Positions 1 to 13,582 of a stretch of DNA of 64,000 nt are shown one piece after another. The stretch spans positions 30,037,785-30,101,784 of the forward strand of contig CM055097.1 of assembly GCA_029204225.1 (NCBI GenBank), in the 5' to 3' direction. A program made the position numbers and the translations under genes. Position 1 is the stretch's first letter, and each line of letters opens with the position of its first letter. The notes beneath the pieces are model-generated. The model saw only the letters and a list, made by a program, of their open reading frames with translations. It did not search any database and was not told where the DNA came from. The DNA comes from Diphasiastrum complanatum. Taxonomy: Eukaryota; Streptophyta; Lycopodiopsida; Lycopodiales; Lycopodiaceae.

Positions 1-74
1 TATGTCCGATAGTGATGAAGGTACTGATGAGCTGCCAATTGTTCGAGTCAATTTTTGGAGTTGATATTGACTAA

Positions 75-121
75 AGTCGAATTGTCGATGTCGGGTGTCC
101 GACAAACAGTCGATGTCGGAT
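75..121. repeat. Short repeats with core GTCGATGTCGG beside copia A1
   Basis: The core GTCGATGTCGG occurs twice here. It occurs again just beyond the other end of the copia element, near 4918-4930, together with similar AGTCGAAGG words. The element therefore seems to have landed in a local array of this short motif. Nothing further can be said about its role. Confidence 0.5.
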
Positions 122-129
122 GAGTTGGT

Positions 130-282
130 ACTTAGAATTTGCTTTGCACAAGAACACAGATCATGCTACACATTAACACAGACAGAAAACACTCTCCACA
201 GCAAGCTCACATAGCAACTGTATTTCTCAAAATGAAATTACACTGTACATATAGTTGTTCACTTAGGCAACCCATGCATGAC
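130..282 (-). repeat. Partial 3' LTR of copia A1
   Basis: These 153 bp match the distal half of the 5' LTR at 4605-4878, from the terminal ACTTAGAATT (plus strand) to CATGCATGAC. At 282/283 the match stops and reverse-transcriptase sequence begins, so the U3 half and the polypurine tract are gone. Confidence 0.9.
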
Positions 283-623
283 TTCGTTACAAAGCCTTCA
301 GGTTGATCCATGAACACTTCTTCTTCTAACTCACCATTTAGAAAAGCAGATTTCACATCCATCTGATGCAAAGGCCAACCAAAATGTGAAGCTAAAGCAA
401 TAAGTAGACGTAGAGTATTCCACTTACAAACCGGTGCAAAGGTCTCCTCATAGTCGATGCCTTTATTTTGTGCGTACCATTTGATCACCAATCTTGCTTT
501 GTGCTTTGCTATACTTCCATCTGCATGATACTTAGTCCTGTACACCCATTTGCAACAAATGGATTTCTTGCCAACTGATGGTTCTACTAAGTCCCATGTG
601 CTATGTCTAGCTATTGAATCCAT
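283..623 (-). pseudogene. Copia reverse transcriptase fragment (A1)
   Basis: The translation has the usual copia RT N-terminal block: a TWDLVEP motif, KWVYRTKYHADGS, KARLVIK, GIDYEETFAPV and [23 protein letters not shown]. It therefore covers the fingers and first palm segment. The YVDD catalytic motif and everything after it are absent. After about residue 112 the frame runs into LTR sequence and gives about 25 nonsense residues. Between 624 and 872 the linker from integrase to RT is out of frame. This is a broken enzyme gene of a retroelement that once copied element RNA in the cytoplasm. Confidence 0.9.
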
Positions 624-871
624 TTCCTCTCATATGGCCTTGACCTAAATGTCATCATCCTTCACTTCACCATAAGTCGAAGGTTCCTTGCTTTGAATAA
701 TGCTGGATAAGAGAGCATAATTTGCTTCATACCTTTCAGGTAGTGTCTTCTCTCTTGTTGATCTTCGTAGCTCTCCCTGGTTAGATGATCTTGGAAAATC
801 ATCTATGTCACAGCTCTCAATAATCTCTCAAACCACTTAGGGAGCTTCCAGTCAGGTGATCGGCTTCTTGG

Positions 872-1915
872 TCAAAATGTATCCCATGGTACATCCTTCT
901 CCTTGCGTTTGTCACCTGCAACTTCAATCCTTCTTGCACCAAAATGTTTGTCCCTACCTCTCCAACCTGTCTCTTGAGGTTGAGTAGTAGTATCTTGAGA
1001 TGTATCCTCATGTTCATCACTCGGAAGGTCAATGAATGGATCATCATCAGGTGGTATCCTCACTATACCATCTTTCCCAGTGGATGTGTCTTTCTTCTCA
1101 GCATCCTCATCTTCATACATCTTGGATTCATCAAAGATAACATCATGGCTTATATGGATTTTGTTTTCCACTGGATCAAAACATCTATAGCCCTTCACAC
1201 GATCAACATATCCTAGGAATATGCACTTGATAGCTTTTACATCAAGTTTACGTCTCTCTTCCTTAGGAATGTGTACAAAGGCCTTACATCCAAATATTCG
1301 CAAGTGGTTCACCTTTGGCTTCTTCTTCGTGAATGCTTTCTCAGGTGTTATCTTTGGTATGGCAATGGTAGGACTCCTATTTTGAAGATAGACTGCTGTG
1401 CTACATGCTTCTGACCAAAAATCTTTTGGTAGTTTCATCTCAGCTAGCATAGATCTGGCACTTTCCACAATCGTACGATTCTTAAACTCAGCTACACCAT
1501 TGAAAGCAGGAGTATGAGCTTGCGTAAATTGTCTTTTATTCCCACATTGATCACAAAGATCATTGAAGTCATTAGACTTGTACTCACCTCCACTGTCTGA
1601 TCTTAGGACTTTGATCTTCCTACCTGTCTGATTTTCGACCAATGCTTTGAAGCTCTTGAAGTTATCAAATGCATCTGATTTCTTCTTCAAGAAGTAGATC
1701 CACGACTTACGTGACATATCATCAATAAAGGTCATGAAATAGAAGGCTTTACCTAAGGACATGGTCCTCATAGGCCCGCATATATCTGTGTGGATTAAAT
1801 CTAGGATGTTCTTTGCTCTTGCAACACCCCCTTTACTGAACTTCTCTCGATGCTGCTTTCCATATACACAAGATTCGCACATCGATTTCAAGTGATCTTC
1901 TATGGTAGGCAATCA
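872..1915 (-). pseudogene. Copia integrase (A1)
   Basis: This 346-residue open frame holds the integrase core. HTDICGPM and [10 protein letters not shown] surround the first catalytic Asp, LRSDSGGEY carries the second, and NGVAEFKNRT carries the catalytic Glu. The usual [10 protein letters not shown] has Arg where this copy has Phe. [17 protein letters not shown] and the acidic [10 protein letters not shown] region follow toward the C-terminus. A stop (TGA, 1913-1915) separates it from the upstream pre-integrase frame, and copy A3 has the same stop at the same site. Confidence 0.93.
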
Positions 1916-2715
1916 TGTTACCATCTCCAATTTTCTCATCAAACTGAGGCTTCCCAAGTTCGAGTGACCAAGCCTCTTATGCCACAACTCAGTTTGTGAT
2001 GGAATGGACGATACAAGTCCATGTTGCCCTTTAATTGTAGCATTCAACCTGCACAATTTTGTATTGGGCTCTCTCACTCCATCCGCAATAACTTTGAACT
2101 TTTGAATCACATCCTTCACAAAGCAACGATCATGGGCGAATTCTACTTTCAACTTTTGATCAGTAATGACTCCAACAGAAAGTAGATTTTTCTTCAAACC
2201 TGGTACGTAAAGTACCTCCCTGATCATCCTGCTTTTGCCATCAGGTAGTTGGATTGAAATGGTGCCTATCCCTTTGATCTTGCACACTCACCATTTGCTT
2301 GTGAAACAGATGTTCCATTATCCAACACCTTCAAACTACTAAACCAATCCTTGTTACCTGTCATGTGTCTTGTGGCTCCCGAGTCAATATACCATGCTTG
2401 ATCATCTTGATTAGATGACAATGTAGATATGAAGATGCCAAAGTCTTCAATCTCACCCTCATCGACAAGGTTACCTGCTTGTTTTGGTTTTCCCTTGTCT
2501 TGTTTCGCCAGGAATTTGCGACATTCACTCTTCCAATGGCCCTTTTTACCACAATGGAAGCACTTGTCTTTTTTCTTGGTCGTACTGGAAGATCCCTCAT
2601 CCTCTTGAGACTTGGCAAGTTGCTGTTTAGACTTCTTCTTTCCCTTGCCCTTGCCTTGTTTTTGGCGTGTTGCAAGTGTCTGATCGTCAGTATTTTGACG
2701 TCTAGTTTTCACCAT
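1916..2715 (-). pseudogene. Copia zinc knuckle, protease and GAG-pre-integrase (A1)
   Basis: Two overlapping frames cover this part. The first has a basic Gln/Lys stretch, a complete CCHC knuckle (CFHCGKKGHWKSEC) and the protease active site in WYIDSGATRHMTG. The second has the pre-integrase region, including LWHKRLGHSNLGSLSLM with its His residues. The frame changes near 2280. The CCHC knuckle binds element RNA and the aspartic protease processes the polyprotein, as known for copia families. Confidence 0.92.
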
Positions 2716-3292
2716 TTCTCGCCGTTGAGTCCTCCTGCATCAAGATTCCTGTGAGCTCGTCAAAGGTTGGCAATCTTTCCCTTGATGCTATTCCGCTCAC
2801 AAACATCTGATAGGGTTTTGCAATGCCACACAATGCATTGTGCACCAGCTCCATATCACGTATGTGCTCACCAATAGAATGCAGTTCATCCCTCATTGTC
2901 TTGATTCTGGTCATGTATGTCTGAATGTGCTCTCCTTGCTCCATTCGGGCACTATTCAGCTTTGACTTCAGAAACATGATTCTGTACGGATTTGACGTCT
3001 CAAACTGCTCCTTTAGCACATCCCATGCCTGTTTGGGTGTAACAACATCACAAATGTGGGTAATGATGTGATCCTTCACTGACAAGTTAATGAATGTCAA
3101 AGCTTTCCTCATCTTTTTGTCGAACACTTTAATATCTGCTTCATTTGGCGGCCTTCTGTCATCATGTATGATGACTTCCCACACGTCTTTCTCTATCAAT
3201 ATGTTTTTCATTTTGAATTTCCACACTGTATAGTTGGGAATCCCGTCCAATTTGCTACTTTCACTCAAAATGGACTCTCCCATGTTTGTCAT
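2702..3292 (-). pseudogene. Copia gag (A1)
   Basis: The start at 3292 is chosen because the MTNMGESIL start matches the gag starts in copies A3, A4b and A5. The protein has the copia gag (UBN2) pattern: NYTVWKFKMKNIL, WDVLKEQFE, RIMFLKSKLNSARMEQGEH and FDELTGILMQE. It ends in RNGEN and a stop at 2702, overlapping the next frame by 14 bases. A one-base insertion near 2732, also present in A3, moves the zinc knuckle out of frame. Copies A4b and A5 read straight through this point, so the shift is a lesion of A1 and A3. Confidence 0.9.
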
Positions 3293-4590
3293 CGCAAAAC
3301 TGCTTGAAACTTCTGCCTTAGGCAAAGAACAGTATGCCGAGGCCAACAATGATGTCAGAAGTTGAAAATAATGACCTGCACTTTTTTCCTTACCAGGCCA
3401 CTCGCCGCTTTTCCACCAATTTGAATGCCAAATCGGCGTCGCCTTCCGAAATGCACTCAGTCGTCAACTCCCAACAACGTGCCCAATGGAATGGTGAAAT
3501 CACTTCTGGCATATTCCGAACACTTTCTCTGCTGCAATAACTCTGTTTTGCTGTACCGTACTTGCAAGTACAGTCCAGGTGCCCTTCATTTGGAGGTTAT
3601 AGCCTTTCGTTTGGGTCAAAACGGGCAAAGGACCCAAAAATAGGGACTTTTCTAGTTTTTGAACTGTTTCTTTACCTTGTAGAAACTTCACTCTTCACTT
3701 GTGAAGGGACCCAACTCAACTTTTAGTATGAAAGTTTTTAATGAAGTTGAAGGCCAGAATGCACTTCACTTCTTCAGGGCCCTGTTCAAAGCCCATCCAA
3801 TGGCTGAACCAAATCTTGTGGTCCACGTTTCTCTCCCATCACAAGTTCTGGACCGTCGATGCATCTGACACCTAATCCAAAGGTCCAAACTGCATCTGGG
3901 CATTGGACCGCGCTCCTACAGTCGTTATGGCCTTCCAGACGCTACGCTCTCACGCTGGTTCCACGCGCGAACAGCCCGCGACCTCCCTGTCTGCAGCCGC
4001 GCCTCCCCAGACTAAAATTTTCTTGATCTAATTTGCCTATGGATCTATTTGAGCATGATATGAGGCCTGGAGCAGGGTCGTCCTATTGATTCCAAGACTG
4101 TAGAGTGTTCACTCAAGAAATTCCGTGGAGAAACGATGATTTTAGCTCAACTTGACAAAGTGGCTTTTTTCACCTTTTTACAGCAAATCTGCTAGGTTAA
4201 CTGTCTGGAGACAAATCTCTGATATAAACCTCAGAATCTCTCCATGGCTGGTTGACAATGTGATTAGCTTCCTTCCTGTCCTTACGACATCCAAAACGGT
4301 GCACAAACAACGAAGAAATCACCAGTTATGTATAAAAACTATAACCCCAAGCCCGGTTTCAATTTTCAGCTGGCTTCAAAATTGTCAATTTTTCACCAAA
4401 TTTTTTCCTGTCTGATGCTATGCACAGGCTAATAATCCCTCTGATGAGCTTAGCAAGCCTCTATAAACTAGAAACCGTGCACCAGTGCTTCTGTTTCCGC
4501 CTTCAACCCGCCGTAAACCCCGAACTCTCAGAAGACAGTTCTCCCGAAGCTCTCTTCAACGGCGATGCTGTACTGTGTACACTCCCTATA
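3293..4590 (-). other. Untranslated leader of copia A1
   Basis: About 1.3 kb lie between the primer-binding site and gag. Blocks match the leaders of A3 (29064-30355) and A5 (46350-47250), for example the segment around 3540-3620. No gene is supported; the short open frames here are not shared between copies. Confidence 0.8.
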
Positions 4591-4604
4591 CGACTTTGAT
4601 ACCA
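4591..4604 (-). promoter_or_regulatory. tRNA-iMet primer-binding site (A1)
   Basis: On the minus strand TGGTATCAAAGTCG directly follows the LTR. Plant copia elements use TGGTATCAGAGC, complementary to the 3' end of initiator Met tRNA. The first eight bases match and one base differs later. Copy A3 has the perfect form. Confidence 0.9.
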
Positions 4605-4878
4605 ACTTAGAATTTGCTTTGCATAGGAACACAGATCATGCTACACAGTAACACAGACTAAAAACACTCTCCACAACAAGCTCACATAGCAACTGTATTT
4701 CTCAAAATGAAATTACACTGTACATATAGTTGTTCACTCAGGCAACCCATGCATGACCCAGGTTGCCGTTGGTGGGACGCGTGTCTCGTCGACTTGCCTC
4801 ATGGCGAGGCCAACTGATCTTTATCCACTGATAGGACCCACAGTACAGTAACACAGTGATTCTACTTTAATTCTAACT
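4605..4878 (-). repeat. 5' LTR of copia A1
   Basis: This 274-bp LTR starts AGTTAGAATT and ends AATTCTAAGT on the minus strand, with imperfect inverted ends. It matches the LTRs at 14873-15148, 28778-29050 and 34136-34407. A CTATATGTAC segment in the middle is a weak TATA candidate. Confidence 0.93.
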
Positions 4879-7413
4879 TTGATGTGACCGACGAATAGTC
4901 GAAGGGTGACTGAATAGTCGATGTCGGCTAACTTGTCAAGACAATGTCATCTATTCTTTTGTATTTTCGTAGACTATTAGGAAACAAGTGTATTTCTGCA
5001 GACTATGCGGTTATACAAGTATTTACAACAACTAGTGAATGGATCTAGATTAGCAGAGAGATAGAGATGGAGATAATAGAAATCCAACACTAAGGACTAT
5101 CTAAACATGTTCAATACAGATGTGTGCCTCAAGTGACCTAACCCATAGTGCTAAAGTATGCTTTATTGACTAGAATAGAAGTATTCAAGGCTTCACTTGT
5201 GTCAAAATAACAATGAATCAATCTATATAAGTATTCAAGCCTCTTTCCAAGTGCAAAGACCTTATTTCTCCTATCGATAATTCGGCATTGATCATATTCA
5301 GATTCTACCCATGACCTAAATCAATGATTTTGCTTGTGGATAATAGATTTGTCGACAATCTAGATAGATAAAAAACTTTCGATAATGATTTAAATTAATC
5401 ATGCTGGAACTTCAATCTTATAGTGTCTTCACCTTTGATAGTGATGAATGAATTTCTTTGCATTGTAACGTGTATAGGATTGGAAGTGTTCGTGATGATT
5501 GGTCATATGTTTTTCTTGTGCATCTTTCTGCGCAGTTCACGTATTTTGTGAACTTGTTGAGTGTTCGAAATCTATTCATGCTAAAAGAGATATTCTTGGT
5601 TTAAGAAATTGAAACACTTTAACTTTAGAATTTATTTAAATTCCAAGTCTATTCACACAAGTAGTAATTTATATGACATAACAGTCTCTCAGAAGAATAA
5701 ACTTCATGCTGGAAAGAATCATATAAACCAGTCTGATGTCTTATATTTGAAAAATTACTAAGAAGTAAAGGATTAAATAAGAAAGCGAGAAATAGATTTG
5801 AGGGCCCCTGATTTTGTAAATAATGAGATACCACATTGGGATCTAGATTAAACCTCAAAATTTCCAAAAATACCCCACATTTGATCAATGGTTTTCTTTT
5901 TCCCATATTGCAACTAGGTACTAAAATACACCATTGATCATCAGATCTTTACAGTCCTAGAATCTCCTTTCCAAAATTATTGATGTCCCATACCATTAAC
6001 TTTTCCTTCCAGAAAACTCTTAACCGCCTTATCTAATATTCTAGAGAACCACTGATCATCTAGCTGTCCTATAATCCATATATGATATTATCTCTTGTTC
6101 ATACTCTAGAGAATTTCTTTATTTGGATGACTGACATGCCTATCAGAAGGATACCCAAATCCACACATGATCATGTGATTTAAACAAAAGAATTAACATG
6201 GTTCAATATTACACTCTGATCCTTCCAGGTTAATGATAAGCTTCAAATCCTTGCTTTGAAGAACTTTATTTCTAATCATAAGCACTCTAGAGGTATTTTT
6301 GGATTATGGATCCAAGAGCATTAACTCTAAAATAAGCTTCAATCAATTAACGGATCTAATGTAATCCATGTATCAGATTCCACTTTTAACACACAATTGA
6401 CATCCAAACTATGGATAACTCAATGGTCACAAAGATATCCATTATGAATTCAACTAAATGAATTATATCCAGATAATTAATATCCGGTATCAAGCAATTG
6501 TTTACAAGGATTAACATAATCCTAACTGCGAAATACATTTCCTTACTACCTCTGATGTCCACTCTTCTTCCCTCAGAATTTTCAATTCCCTGAAAATCTT
6601 TCAGCTTCTTGAAAATCTATTTCAGCTAAGGTACTAGGAAGACGTAATGACATTAGTAAATGTTTAAAATTAATTATTGTAGGGAAATTTTGAAACAATT
6701 TCATTTCTATTCTATACCTGGGCTGAATAACTGATATAACCAAAATCATCTACTAGTATGTACGGCCTATTTATAGAGAGTAAAGTAATCAAGCTTAGAA
6801 ATGCATTTCAATCACGAAAACACAAGACGAATGTGGAAAATACAAGGAAGACTAGAATTTGCCAATGTCACATCAACTTCTCATTGATTTGGTTGATCCC
6901 TTTATAGATCAAGTACATCCACAAGCTGTGTACTATCCAGAAAGCCTTCACACGTGTGAAGAGTGCCTAGTCATCCAGATCCACCAATGGGAGCCATATG
7001 TGCTCATTTTCCAAAGTTGACTATTCTCTTTGGCTAGAAAACAAAAAGCTAGTCTTCCACATTTATAAAAATATTCCCTATAAGATAGGATCTAATGGAA
7101 TCTTCCTATCTTATCATCTAGAAGCTTATCCACACGTGTGAATGGTATCTTGACATGTGTGAGTAATAACTCGTTCACATGGAAGTCCAATCTATTTACA
7201 TAAAGTTTGACCAATTTGACCAATTTCAAGATTCTACTCAAAGGTCAATTTCACACTAGTGTAGATCAAGCTAAAATCAATCTAACTTTATAAAAGTGAC
7301 TTATGTACATTCTTTTACACGTGGGAACAGACTCCACATGTGTGAGATCCTATCAAGATCAATTATCTTAAGATCTACAAAGTACATCAAGTTGGAAGTG
7401 ATATTTTTAACAA
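4879..7413. other. No gene recognised; AT-rich repeat-like DNA
   Basis: I see no convincing protein. From about 6930 to 7350 there are several CACACGTGTG-like palindromes (near 6950, 7130 and 7310), of a kind also found in LTR-like sequences at 35.1, 38.7 and 51.4 kb. This part may be an old LTR. An 85-residue open frame at 5649-5906 (minus) has no recognisable motif. Confidence 0.5.
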
Positions 7414-7711
7414 CAACTTGACTAGAATTCATGTTCCTTGCTCATCTTCCATTATTTTGAATACAATATTCATACAACGGGTTAACTTAAATCAAAATTT
7501 AAATAGTGATATAATATAAAGATCAAGAGGCAATATCTTAATGGCATATATATGGTTAGATCTACAAATTTGTCCATTGCTAGTAGAGTATTTCGATGGC
7601 ACTAGTGAGTTAGGGTCAATTCTCAGTTTATGTGTGCAAGAGATATCTAAGATCTCACAAATTTTGTACAGCATAGCGGTCTTGATGATGTACATCATAT
7701 GGTCAAGTGCA
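7414..7711. repeat. Direct repeat copy 1 (about 300 bp)
   Basis: It matches 8854-9162 in the same orientation, from CAACTTGACTAGAATTCATG to GGTCAAGTG. There are scattered substitutions and a roughly 15-bp insertion in the second copy. The pair is 1.14 kb apart. It could be a pair of terminal repeats or a local duplication; no TG...CA ends or primer site were seen. Confidence 0.85.
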
Positions 7712-7955
7712 CATGGATAACAACTGAAACTCAACTATGACACATGTCTTCGTCATTGTACTAACTCATGCAGTTTTGTTTGGTGGGATGGTGGCAAGTA
7801 ATAGCTAAGTTTCCTAAGACTCGCTTCCCTTTATGGTACTCTATACTTTATAACTTTTTATACAACTTTGTGTAAACTTGTTATTCTATTAGACAAAAGG
7901 ATTCAAAAGATTTGGTCTTGACTTGTCAAGAGGGACTAACTTAAAGTGAAATTTG

Positions 7956-8018
<63 letters not shown>

Positions 8019-8853
8019 CATGTTTGAATGGGTATTTGGGTTGGTTTAAGAAGATTTGCAACACTCTATTCTTGTTAAACTAATATGATTATTTTGTAAA
8101 ATGTGAGGGAATGACAATCTCAAAATGTTGCTCAATATCTTCCCACAAGCATCCCCAAGAATAATCATTAAACATAACAACCAAATGAGGATGGTGTAGG
8201 TTGACATAGAAAGTTGCAACACTTAAATCCCCATCACTCTCATGTGGCCCCATCACATTCTAATACATGCTATACATCCCAATTTTGGTGATATCATATC
8301 CCATGAAAAGGTTGACTAGCTTTGTTGACACTCTACATATGTTCTTATAATGTATAAATAAAATGTATGCATAGCTAATATAAAAGCTGTTTCTAGAACA
8401 AAATTCAAAATAGAAGATTCTCAAAAAGCCAAAATCTAAACGGAGGAATTTTCTAGAATATGTCATCAAATTCAAAGAAATAATAATAATTACTCATAAA
8501 CTATGTGGTAAACTCAATAGTCATGACAATGCACAAATTTCAATAGAAATATCCATGTTTTGGTTGAGTTAAAAAATATAAGCAAAAATACCTCATTATA
8601 GTCATAATGAAAAAGACCTATTTGCAATAGCTTGTTATAGTCCTAGATATACATGAATTGTTTAGATTATGTTATATGTTGACTTTTTAAACAACCTATA
8701 TGCATTTGATAGGCCCATCCTTATGAAGTATTAGCTAAGCCATTTCTCAATCAACATCATTGAATGATATAATATATATTTACTATGGATTTTATGTGGT
8801 TGTTAATTTGGTTGAAGGAGCTATTTTAAGTGGTCTGAATGCTTGAGTCCTTA
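7712..8853. other. Spacer between the 300-bp repeats; no gene seen
   Basis: The spacer is AT-rich and contains the TA array. Both strands show only short open frames with no known motif. Confidence 0.5.
7961..8015. repeat. (TA)n microsatellite
   Basis: An uninterrupted TA run of about 55 bp, seen directly. Confidence 0.98.
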
Positions 8854-9162
8854 CAACTTGACTAGAATTCATGTTCCTTGCTCACCTTTCATTATTTTGA
8901 ACAATATTCATAAACGAGTTAACTTGAATCTAAATTTAAATAGTAATATAATATAAAGATCAAGAGGCAATATCTTAATGGCATACATATGGTTAGATCT
9001 ACAAATTTATCCATTGCCATAGCCAAGTTGTAGTAGAGTATTCCAATGGCGCTAGTGATTTAGGGTCAATTCTCAGTTTATGTGTGCAAGAGATATCTAA
9101 GGTCTCACAAATTTTGTACACCATAGCGGTCTCGATGATGTACATGCATATGGTCAAGTGTA
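8854..9162. repeat. Direct repeat copy 2 (about 300 bp)
   Basis: Partner of 7414-7711. It has an extra short segment near 9020 (CATAGCCAAGTTG). Confidence 0.85.
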
Positions 9163-9385
9163 CTTAGTGTTCATTATGATGTTAGTGAGATTAAGCTAAT
9201 AGAAGTGACTTCTTAAGTTGCACACAAAGAGATTGGTCTAATCATGATAATGAGATGAATCTATAAATCTTCTTATATATTCTAGTCTCTTCAATGTTGT
9301 TAAATATGTTGTTTGCTCCATCATTTAAATAAAACCAAGATTGTCACACTTATTCTATTACATTGTAGTCACCTCAATGGGATTT

Positions 9386-9672
9386 GTCGGTGAAATGTAT
9401 TGTAAAAGACATCAAAATCATTATTATAGTTTTTATTATAAGGTTATAAATACCAAATGCACTTCATTCATATATACCATGATGAGAAAATTGATTAGCT
9501 TTGATAACTTGGTGATTGTTTCATAAAAGTTGGTGAAATCTATTACAAAAGACATCATACTCATTATTTGGGGGAATTATTTATTTATTGTTTGTCATAG
9601 GCTTTTAAATACCAAATGAATGTCATTCACATTTACCACAATGAGAAAATTTGATAACTTCAAAGGTTTGAT
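9386..9672 (+). repeat. Imperfect tandem duplication, about 145-bp unit
   Basis: The first unit begins GTCGGTGAAATGTATTG and the second, near 9530, begins GTTGGTGAAATCTATTAC. Both continue through AAAGACATCA, AATACCAAATG, CATTCA and AATGAGAAAAT-like words in the same order. A second small duplication lies at about 9787-9862 (ATGTTGACCTTTT twice). No coding function is supported. Confidence 0.75.
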
Positions 9673-10054
9673 GCTTCTTGAAAAAAAGTTAGTTTGTACC
9701 TTTGTGAACATGTACTTTTTACAAGAAAAACAAGCAAGTGGTTGCCTCACCTGCAATACCCTTTATGAAGAAACACCACAAAAAAATGTTGACCTTTTGG
9801 AAATAAGATATATAGTTTTAAATATGTTGACCTTTTCAAAAATAAGATGTATAGTTCTAGCTTTATAGTGCCTAATGACTCAAAAGTGTCATTTGTTGAA
9901 TTGATGTCTTGTTGAATTTGTAGCTCTTCGTACATTTCTTTTTTCTATCATTCCAAATCATCACCGAATACATTCTCCTAGGCGAAAGTGGAAAGATACA
10001 TTCATTGCACATTCAATCATACTTCCGTGTAGATAAAGTAAGGTTTGTAGGCTT

Positions 10055-11984
<1,930 letters not shown>

Positions 11985-12420
11985 GAGATGTTGATTAATG
12001 GAAAGCCATGATGGACACAAAATTCGATTTTCTAATTGAGAATCAGGCATGGACTATAACAGAGCTGCCAAAGGATCGAAACCCAATTCCATGCAAATGG
12101 GTATTCAAAGAGAAGTATGATGCTTAAGGAAAACTAAATCGATATAAGGCCAAAGATTTTTCATAGATTCCAGATCTAGATCATTCAGAGACTTTCAGCC
12201 TTGTTAAACATACTTCAATTTGGCTATTATTCTCCTATGCAGCTCCACCAAATGGACGTCCAAATAGCTTTTTTGAATGAGACTATCGAAGAGGAGATCT
12301 ACATGTCGCAACTAGAGGGATAACGAGGTCAAGGATAAGGATCATCTTGTCTGCAAAACCCAAAAGGATCTATATGGTCTGAAACAATCACCAAGAGCCT
12401 AGTTTCAAAAGATAAGTACA
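11985..12420 (+). pseudogene. Copia reverse transcriptase relic, other family
   Basis: Translating with frame changes gives the copia RT order: WKAMMDTKFDFLIENQAWT, PCKWVFKEKYDA, a KARLV-like piece, a damaged FAPV block (ETFSLVKHTS), and DLYGLKQSPRAW with a stop in place of W. Several stops and at least two frameshifts are present. The sequence is clearly different from family A. The piece ends before YVDD. Confidence 0.8.
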
Positions 12421-12954
12421 TTTCTAATCGAGAGTGGTTTTATTCCAAACTCCCAATGCTCTGCACCCAACCCGATCTTGCATACTCGATCAGTTCACTT
12501 AGTTCCTATCGAATCCAAGGCCAATCTATTAGATTATCACAGACTGTACACATCTCAATTCTTGCTGCTACGCTGACACAGTTCTGATCCACAATTGTCC
12601 ATTGTAAGTTTCCACTTCTAGTGTCTCAATCCAGATTTTGAATCTGGACGATTGTTCAATTCTCATTGAGATACCAAGTTCCACTCTTGTGTCAGAACTC
12701 ATTTATGCTACACCCACCAATTTACGACATTATCATCCACTTCTATATTAATTGGTGCTGATTGAATCCTTGAAACATTATTGGCACGTATAATGTTGTT
12801 TACCCTTTTAAACCACAACTCAAAAATCAAACTCAGATTGAAAAAGTAATCATCATACAATGCATTTTGTATTGCATGTCTTGTTCACTAAATACAACAA
12901 AGGCTAATGAACAGTATAAAATGCGAAATGCATTGCCATCAAATAATGTCGATA
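12421..12954. other. No gene recognised
   Basis: Sequence downstream of a copia relic and upstream of a gypsy relic on the other strand. It may contain worn LTR sequence, but I could not define ends. Confidence 0.4.
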
Positions 12955-13414
12955 TTTTTTAATAGAAAATACCATAGCCAAAGCTTCACGCTCTATTGTA
13001 GAGTTATTGACTTCAACATCGTTTAGTTGATGACTTGCAAATATGATAGAAAAATCTTTCTTCTATTCACCGAGTTGAGTTTAATATTGATCCAATAAAT
13101 CCATTTAAAAAACTGTAAACACCAACAAGAGAATCTAAAATGCTTTTTGTTAAAGGTAATGAAAAATGATCCTTTCGCATATTTTTGTTCAAAGCCTTTA
13201 GGTTCACACAAATTTGCATCTTGCCACGATGGCAATTGGTGAAATCCATTTGGATACCAAACGGAGGCCCCCTCATGCAAGAAAGAGTGGAACTCAATAT
13301 GCACTTGTAAAAGGGACCACCCCATTTAAAGGTGGGAACCCCATTTTTGTAATTAAGGTAGCAAGTTTTCATGAAATGGCAAGTTGGATTCCATTTCTTA
13401 GCCAGCTCAGCCAT
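12955..13414 (-). pseudogene. Ty3/gypsy RT and RNase H relic
   Basis: On the minus strand the translation runs through a gypsy RT block, ICVNLKALNKNMRKDHFSLP, with LDSLVGVYSFLNGFIG aligning to the palm segment before YxDD. Immediately after, in another frame, comes FASHQLNDVEVNNSTIEREA, which matches the gypsy RNase H entry (ASRxLNxAExNYxxxEKE). The RT C-terminal half between them is deleted. This is gypsy chemistry and not copia, so it is a separate element. Confidence 0.8.
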
Positions 13415-13582
13415 CCTCCTCCTTTTGTTTATCCTCTCTCTTTTGTTTTGAAGATATAGTTAGTGGCATAAACTTTGTAAATCCGTTTGAGTTACAGTAA
13501 ATAAAAGAAAACCAAGATCCAAAGTTTCAAACCATAGTTATGAGGGTAAAAAGAAGAATTAAATTTTGAGGTACATTCTGCA

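Larger units (their letters stand above)
130..4878 (-). mobile_element. Ty1/copia LTR retrotransposon, family A, copy A1, internally deleted
   Basis: Read on the minus strand the order is 5' LTR (4878-4605), primer-binding site, about 1.3 kb leader, gag, zinc knuckle, protease, GAG-pre-integrase, integrase, a piece of reverse transcriptase, then part of the 3' LTR. Protease before integrase before RT is the copia order. The flanking pentamers TTGGT (125-129) and TTGAT (4879-4883) look like a target duplication with one mismatch. The rest of RT and all of RNase H are missing, because RT is fused directly into the middle of the 3' LTR. Stops and frameshifts split the polyprotein, so the copy is not autonomous. 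About 7 differences over the 153 bp of shared LTR, counted by eye, suggest an old insertion. Confidence 0.95.

Noticed and set aside
1-4900. A pararetrovirus or other viral insertion
   Set aside because: Domain order, LTRs and tRNA-iMet primer sites identify Ty1/copia retrotransposons; no movement, coat or envelope gene is seen.
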